From assembly GCA_020002185.1 (NCBI GenBank), contig JAHLWY010000285.1, positions 62,001 through 126,000 on the forward strand: DNA of 64,000 nucleotides. The letters run 5' to 3'. The notes below the pieces were generated by a model, which was given only the letters and a program-made list of their open reading frames with translations, made no database searches and was not told the origin of the DNA. The translations under genes and the position numbers were made by a program. The stretch's first letter is position 1; the number at the start of each line of letters is the position of its first letter. This DNA is from Paraescarpia echinospica. Taxonomy: Eukaryota; Annelida; Polychaeta; Sabellida; Siboglinidae. Positions 27,901 through 36,900 of this stretch are shown here, piece after piece.

Positions 27901-30900
27901 TATTAATTTCCCATGTGACTGATGTAGTACAAGATGTCAGCGATTGACAAATGCACAAATTGCATAATACACGTCATGCAATTGCAACATTTAGACTAGC
28001 AACGTGTGACAAATACATATTCAGCACATCAACCAACATGTCCTGAATGGGACGCTTGAATAAGTTAAACCCGTGTGCTTTGCGATGATGGAATGAGTAT
28101 GCAGAAGGAGCGATTTTCAAAGCTATCAAGTTGGACTTTCAGGCATTCTTCATTGTCTTAACCCTTCGATGTGGCAAACAAACAATTATGGATTGTGAAA
28201 ATGACATTATGTTGACCCTTCGTCTGCATTGTTTGGAAGGTTTGCATGATTATGACACCATGCCCACCTTCGAGAATGAAATAATAGCCACTCAAATAAG
28301 AAACTTGGTGCTATCTTATGGTTAAATGAACAATGAACTGTTATCTAGAAAGTATCTGCAAGGTGGCACCAGAAGTATCAGGCGTACATGTGTTAGGCAG
28401 CAATGTGCATCTGTTAGGAAGTGCACGTCTATTCGGGACAACAGGCTTTGTATTTGTAATGCTTTTCCAAAAGGTCTTTCTCCTACCTGAGAGTATTCAT
28501 TGGTAAACCATTCTCCTTGGGACCAAGTTTAAAAAAATAAAAATACTATTGTTGACACATGGGTGGGTGTAAACCAGTCTATTGTAAGTGGATCTCCTCT
28601 CAATCCCCGAGGTCCACTCATCTATTTCTGTATTCATTTGCATCCATGAACCATTGCCTTCTGATCTAACAAATGGTGATGTTTTTGAAAAAACATACAC
28701 AAAGTTATTTACTTGTTTTCAGTGAAAGAATTGAGTTGTCAGTTATTCCCTAGGTGACATTGCTGTAGGGTTATGTTAAAATGATTGTCTGCAGCATGGA
28801 ATTCCATGATTGGTGTTAGCAGAAGTAAATGGTCTTAGGAATGAGTTTAACTTCAAAAATACTGTATTGGTGACAATAACTGCCCTTGGTGTGTTGCTCC
28901 ATGGGAAGGTGTGTGCCAGTAATAAGTAATTTATCAATTCTATTATAACTATTATACTTCTTCACCCTGATGGGGTTGAGTCTGTATTGTATGGTTTGTT
29001 CAGCCCTCTTGACGATCTGTCTCCATCTTTTGCAATTCTCTGCCCGTGTCTCACACTCTCAGCTGTTGACCTGAGACATCTGACATGATCTCTCCATCTC
29101 AATTTAAGTTATTTAATAATAATACAGTATTGTGTGCAAATGTTGGGTAGACGTTTTTTAGATGTTTTTACTCCTACACAGCCCTCATTTCCTGATCTTT
29201 AGCTCTTGGCAATAATACCCCGAGGGTAATTGGTATTCTTCTTATCAGTCTTTACAATAATACACTTCAGATTGTGTACTAGTTATATTGTTTATTGATG
29301 CTCTGTTGAACAGCTGCACCGCAAGTCAACATACTAAGTGTCACAGTGAAGGAGGATCACATGACTGTCACATGGACGTACAAAGGGAATAGTCTGTGGC
29401 GGCGCCGACGATCCACATCCAGAAATGTGTCGGTTGTGATTCACTATGAGAAGGACGGAGGAGATGAGAAACGTTATCCACCAAAGGGCATTGTGGCCGC
29501 AGAAACAAAGGAAGTGACAATTCATGACAGTTTTGATACTAAGGCGAAGTACAGCATTTGGCTGACTGTTTATGAAGGACAGTTCATTGTTTCGTCTCAA
29601 AGGAATCAACCATTTGAAGCAAGAGCAAAAGGTGCTGTATTCGTGTACTCATACTTTTGTTTATTTAATCAGACTTAAACTCGCATATGGTTACATGCAC
29701 GCAGGTAGTGTCATTCCATTCTTTGGGGTGTAACAATACATTGAACAAACATGACAGTTAACGTGATGATGTCATGTTAGCGACACTAAATTCAACAATT
29801 GATGCTTGTCAATTTGTCATTGATAGTACACTCATCTGTCAATAGTAATGATAGTAAGTTGGCAAAACAAATTCAGCAGGGTGGCTCTGCCACTATAACA
29901 CTGTTTACAATCATGTGTTTTTCAATTGTGTTTTCTAATTTTACTTATTTATTACCTTCAACAATTGTTGACCATGCCACCTCCATTCACAGTTTCACCA
30001 TTTTGAATCAGTCGTCTCAATACAGACCTATTGTTGCTCCCTACATAGTATGGTTTTGACTGCTTTCCAGGCTATTCACTAAACCATACTATATGATATC
30101 ATCACACTGGAATTGCAGTAGTGATACAGTGTGATACTGTCACAATAGTAAGGACATTTCCAATAGTCATCCCTCTAACTATGAGAGATAAATGTTGGCC
30201 TGGTGTAACTGCAATTGGAATTGTTTCTAAAGACTAAGCGAAATTAACCTTTTTTATTCCCAATCTGAATGAAGTATTCTCAAAAATAGTGTTCTGATAT
30301 TCCACTTTTTTAACCCCCTCCGTCACCCTGTTCAAGGCCCTTTTACACGCTTTTCTGTACATTTTCTGCATAGTTTATTGCGACACCTAGCCACTAGGTG
30401 TCGCACTGGCTAAACACTGTCGCACAACTAATCCCCTTTCCAACAATGTCTGTCACATGCAGAGTCTGTCTTGCATGGATCAGAGGTTGGCAGAGTGCCA
30501 ATTGACTGTGTATTACACCCACTCTACCCCACCCCCCACCCCACTGTGGAGCTAAGATTCTCTGCCTGCAATTGTTTGATGGAAACTGTAACTAATCTGT
30601 AATTGGTCACTGGCAGAGGCTTGTGTCAGCAGACAGTATTAACTCACTAGACCCCTGTTAAACTGGACAGTTGCATGTAGGTTTTAAGCTGTGTCAAACA
30701 GTTGGCTGTAACTAATGTTTAATGGGAATCCCTACTGCACTGGTAGAACCTGAGGAACTTTAAAACAGCAGGAGAAATAATTATCAATGCAATATAAAGA
30801 TTTGACCTAGGATTAAAATAAAATAACTTAGGCATAAAACAATATATAAAGTAAAATAACATAGGTATACTTGAAAAAGGTTCAAACATATTTAGCCAAA

Positions 30901-33900
30901 AATTACAAGGAATATTATTCAGATGTTTTACTATACATGTTGCAGCTATTCCGTCACTTCAGTTATATTAGTATTATGTCGTTACTACTGTTTTTATCTG
31001 TCATTACTACTGTTTTTACGTCAAAATGCATGCTATGCATATGTACCTTGTTAACAAACAAAGTTTTATTATAGTTCATCTCTTCTTCTTCCCATTCTGG
31101 GGGAGGGTTGGGGAAAAATGAGAACATGCGTGTGCATTTTCTTAAACAGTGTTGCTACATGCGAGATTATAGCTCACCAACTCTCCTGCAATGTTTTTAC
31201 AACCACTGAAAATCTGCCTAAATAGCAGAGTATCGGGATAAAATCCAACAGTATTTTTTAATAACACATTAACTAATATATACAATATTCACGAAATGGT
31301 CTACTCGAATACTTTATGTTCAGGTGTATGTTCAATGGCATGCATATAATTTAGAGAGCTACTAAACATGTCAACACTTTACTTCTATCATAACCCTTAA
31401 TGATCTGTAACTACGATTCACCAAAAAACATTTCATTAATTATTACGAACTGACAGTATTATATTCCAAAGGACTTCATGGCCTCTTGGCCCATTTTTAA
31501 AGATATATATAACAGCCATCTTGGATTTTTTAAATGGTGGACACTGAAAACCTGTATTTCTTACTATCTCAGCTGCTAAACCTTTTGATTTTGGTGGCTA
31601 AACCTACATATTGAGGGGCAAGGAATCCAATAGGATCAATTAAAATCACTTAAGCATAATGAAATGTCTACTTTATGATAGTTATACATGTTATGACTGA
31701 ATAATATACATGTAGCATAGCGTATAAACACATGCGTACATTGGAAACAAGTATGTGCCTGTATTTTCATTTATTAACATCTTATAGCCATCATACCTGC
31801 ATCACTGCACAGTATTTCACACATGTCTGGTTTGTTATAGTACTGTTGTGACCAGGTATACTGCATATTAGTCATCACTATCGTCATCGGATATACGATT
31901 TTCAAAGTATGGATCATCATCATTCTCACACTGTGTGCTACACAAGCAAAGGTCTGTGCATTGCAAGTCCTTGCATTTGCAGGAACACCTCTGTGATGAA
32001 CAGTCTCCTTTGCATTGGCATCGTACCATCTCAATATGGTCTTGGGTGCTGGAAGAATGTCAGTTGTGGTTGGCGTCAGCTGTCCATCAGCAATCTTGTG
32101 GTAGCCATTCTGCAATGGGTAAAAAAAACACCTGCTGAGCAGTGCTGGCCTGGCTCCACACTCTAGTCTGCAAGTGTACACTCGGTATATGGTGGTTGAG
32201 CGATCCAATTGTGAGTGGTAGCTTGTCACTCTCCGCCATGTGTTTACAGAACAGGTGCCATCGCAGTTCTGGAATGCGCTTGATCTGGATGCCCTTGGGA
32301 CTACATGCAGCACATACGAATTTAGCCAAAGTAGACTGCAGATCTTCTGTCACTTCACTGGCTGCTGATAACATAACAAGGGCATTGACAACGTCAGTGC
32401 CGGCCTCGAGAAAGATCTTGAACTATGTAACCTTGCCTATTCTTGCAAACTTCCCTGTATTGTCCGCCCCAGAGAAGGCATGGAATGTCAGCAATGCCTT
32501 GGCCCTGTCTGCACTGAGACCTGTCCAGAATGGCTCAATTGGCAGCATACCCGATGCCATAGATCATAATTAGCTATGATCAGCAATAGGACATCAGTGT
32601 CTGGGGAGAAGAACATCAGCTCAACATCATCCCTTGGGCTCCTTTGTGCTACAAAGACAGCCTGACAGATCATTAAGGTGTCTGCTTCCTCATGGTTGTT
32701 GTCTTCAAAGTAAATGTTCCTGTTGCTCCTTGTTTGCCCACATGCTGAAGTGATAAGCAGCTTGGGGGAATCTCGGTTGTACTGTAGAGTTTTCTCAGCC
32801 AGGTACACTTTGAGATTACCTTACGTCTGGTCATGGGAGAGGAAACGGCTCATAGTGTTGTGTTTTATGCTGGTATCGTCTTGGACTTGGTACTGGATTG
32901 TGTCATTCCCTCCATGTCTCTTTTCTCCGGTTGTGCTCTTCAGTGAATGGTTGGGAATATATCAGCCTGTGGGCTCCTCTCAAGAAACAAAACAACAAGA
33001 TGTACATGTCTGGCAGCAAGAGGCTTGCAGTCAAGATCCGTGATAACACAGTAGATATGAGGGAAACCATCGACCTGTATGGCAGACTGATGGTCCTTGC
33101 GCGGTCAAGCAAATGTATTTACCAGAAGCTCTGCATTAGCAACTATGAGTTCACCCTGACGCAAAGGGCAATGTTTGCTCCAAGCGGTTCAATGTTGCCA
33201 TGCAACAACAAGTCTAAGCTTGTCCATGTCCTTGAGCAGTTGGCGACAACAGAAACTCACTCCAATAACTCTCATATGGCTACAAGCGAGACGCATGTTC
33301 ATGTACATGGATTGGCATTTGCTGAAGTTGATGGTCCCCATCTAAGTAGGAAAATTGTGGTTGTAGGTGGCATGGTGGTTGTCCAGAAACTGCCGAAGAA
33401 GAAAGCAGAGGAAAGGATATCAGTGAATGTTTCATTCACAAAGTGATGGACCTGATAAGAGGCTATGATGAAATCATTCTAGTCTTTGACACCTACAAAT
33501 TGGATTCACCTTAATGACATGTCAGGCTGTCTTGGTAGCACAAAGGAGCCCAAGGGAAGATGTTGAGCTTGTGTTATTCCCATGCAAACATCAAATTTTC
33601 AAACTGCAACACCATGAACACGAATAAATAATATTATTTACTGATGGCATTATTAGGGGTCATATATATAGCATGTCATGCTTACATGTTTTAGTTAGCT
33701 TATTTAACTGTCAATATCACACTGACAGCAATAATTACTGTCATTTGCAATCGTGTATGTGTGTGTGTATCTGTTAATGTTTTGAGCATATCAATACAAA
33801 TAGAGCATCCAATGGCTTCAGTATAATAGTTATGATATGTTGTTTTATCCTATGCTGGTCCCGATTAGCCAAGGCACTCATTCGATGAGCAGCCAATGAA

Positions 33901-36900
33901 ACACCTGCAAGGGATTTTCCATTTACATTGTTTACTACCGATGTTAGAAAGAACATGAATTGTGAAGTTTCTTCTGAAAGAAACAGGCTGAGTAGGGTGA
34001 AAGATATTGCCCAAATTTCGAAACCGCTGTAGGCCTTGGTAGACTTGAACATCTATCGGCAGCCCAACCGAGTACCCGTGTAATTACCACCCCATGCCTC
34101 CCTCCATTAATCATTACACCCATTAAGAGAACATAGGTCTAAACATGGACCATTGGTGTTATTATTTATAACTAGGTATACATGTACCTTTATTATATGC
34201 AAATTACGGATCAACATAGTTATGCTATGAGTGAAAACAATTAATGTGTCCATAATAGACAGGGGGTCTCAAAATGTACATACGTTTAGGCCATGTGTAC
34301 AGGGCAGTGTCACGACAGATAGACAAACAGACAGACCGATGTTTTTATTTGTCCCAAATAATTATACAATCACAAAAGAAGTGAGTACCCGGTATATAAG
34401 TATAAATAATAAAGTATGAATGTAAATACGAAGCATCACAAAGTGGATGCATGGTCTCAAAAAGTGTGTGAAATACTATATTGATAGCCCCCAAACAAAT
34501 AGACCCAATGTGTTTTATAATAACATGATTGAAATAAGACTTAATCAGTACGTCATCCAAATCAAGTGAAATAACCAGTGACCATTTCAAATATTTCCCA
34601 TTTATTATAACAGTCTGATATTTGTATTCAGGTGTGTTCAGTTAGTCTTATTACTGCAATCATGCACACACAAACATGTGCATGCTTGTTTAAACACACA
34701 TACACACTCACGTACACACATAACACTCTTCCATCTTGATTGTTATTTACAAAGACACATTTACTACTCAGAAAAGTATTCCTATTGCCTATATCATGGC
34801 AACCATTACTGCTGATAGTTTATACACATGTCAAGGATATAACACAATAATAATAATAATAAAGCTTGGATATTATGCATTGTCTTACTTATTTTTGAAG
34901 ATTCCGGAGGCATCAATTCAGACAAGACAACTGTTGTCATTGTTAGCGTTCTGCTTGTTGGGATCCTCGTTGGTGTTGTCATCGGGCTTGTGAGTGGCTG
35001 CATCATTTCGAAACAACGGAGAAAACCAGCCGTCCATTCAGGTCTGAAATTGTGTTTCACAGAGGTTACTGTCTTAACAATTTAAATGTACAAAAAACAA
35101 CACTTAGTGTTTCACTTATAGAAACAAATTGAAATATTTTATTACAAACACATGTGGAGTAATGTGTGATGTCAAAATGGGTAGCAGTCTTAGGCAACAC
35201 GTTTCCATGATCAATTAAATTATCGACTACATGGTAATAATTATCTTACTATTTTATGAGGTGCTCGTGATCACTGGAAATTGTAAGAAAATAATACTAT
35301 AACTTTCTGTTTCAGACGATGCACCTGAAATCAGGTAATTGGGTTGCTTTATGATCATAACATACTTTATTACTGACAAATCTTAACTTACTTTATAACT
35401 GACAAATCGTAACTTGTGCTACATTTTTATTATCAGCCTAGTGATTGGTCTAAGTAGAGGATATGATTGCCATAGACATAATAGAAAATCTTAATGATCT
35501 GGACAGGTGGTTGTGTAACAAGTATAAACAAGTATAGGTACGTCAATCAGAAACAGTATGTATGTATATTGTTCGGAGCAAAAGAAAAAGTTAGAGGTGG
35601 GGAGAAATAAAATCGAGGAATTCCATAGAGGCTAGCCTCACCCTGGACTTTCAGGGAAAAGACCAGAACAATGCACACGTATGGATGTGTGCATGTGATG
35701 TGTATGCACGTGTGTATACGTATTGTTACGGAAATGTATGCGAGTGCCGGGATTGCGTATTACGCGAGGCTTGGTCATCCCACGAAGACTGGAATCTGTT
35801 TACGTTCATGTCCACTAGCGGCCGTAATGGTGAAAACAATGGGAAGAGGGTGGATATTGGCAGTTCTCTTTCGAATATGGAGGTGTCGAGACGTAAAATA
35901 AAACCGAGACGTTATAATAATACGTGATAATTGCAACATACTCGTGTATATAATAGCAGAGAAGAAAGAATGGAACGTTAAACCACACAACTGTATGTGT
36001 CCGTATATATGCATGTATGTATGCGTGTGTATGCATGTATCTATGTATATATGTAAGTGTGCATGTAGGAAAGTAAGAATGTAGATATGTATGCATGCTT
36101 TCTTGCCTGTCTGTATGTATGCATAAGTATATATGCATCAGTTTATATGTATGTATGTATTTATGCGAGTGTGTATGTTATGTATGTATCTGTTTATATA
36201 ATACGTAGACTCTCTCATCGCAGAAGTGAATGATAAAGTGTTGATTTTTTTACAGTGACACTAGAATTCAGAATGCCACTCCACAAAGGACCAATAACGC
36301 TACACAGTTTGTTGGTGACAATATTCAGTATGAAAGTCTACGTGATGGTCATACATCAGGTGACATTACATCCTCCCAGCAAGGTATGCCACATTGTAAT
36401 GTAGTTATGTTTCTTCCTGGAATTTCAAACAAACCACACCACCACCCATCTGTCATTTCCATGTACTCTATCAATAGCAATATATGCATGATGCTTACAG
36501 CCAACGTCTGATCTATTATTTATTCTTGTTTCCGTGTTTAAAAAAAAAAACACATGAATAAATCTTTCAGTACTCATACACATGCACACACGCACGCTCG
36601 CACACAAGCACATATACACGAAATCACCCACAGACGCATGCATGCACGCACGCACGTACACACACACACACACATTAATATGTTGTTATTGTTTCTCACC
36701 TATTCAAAGGAGTCTATGCCAGTCTTGATAAGCCTGAAGGTTCAGCAGAGCAGCAAGTGTCAGCAGCCAGTTATGAAGAGATTCGCACAGACCGACCTGG
36801 AAAGCACGCCTATGTGAATGTATGTACTCCACATGTCATGGGTACTGACTGTTATCATTTAAATAGTACAGTGTGTTTGAGTATTTGTGTGAGTGTGTGC

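Noticed and set aside
36256..36819. Classical ITAM formed by IQYESL and VYASL
   Set aside because: The spacing between the two YxxL motifs is about 16 residues, longer than the 6-12 of an ITAM, so separate SH2 motifs are the better description.
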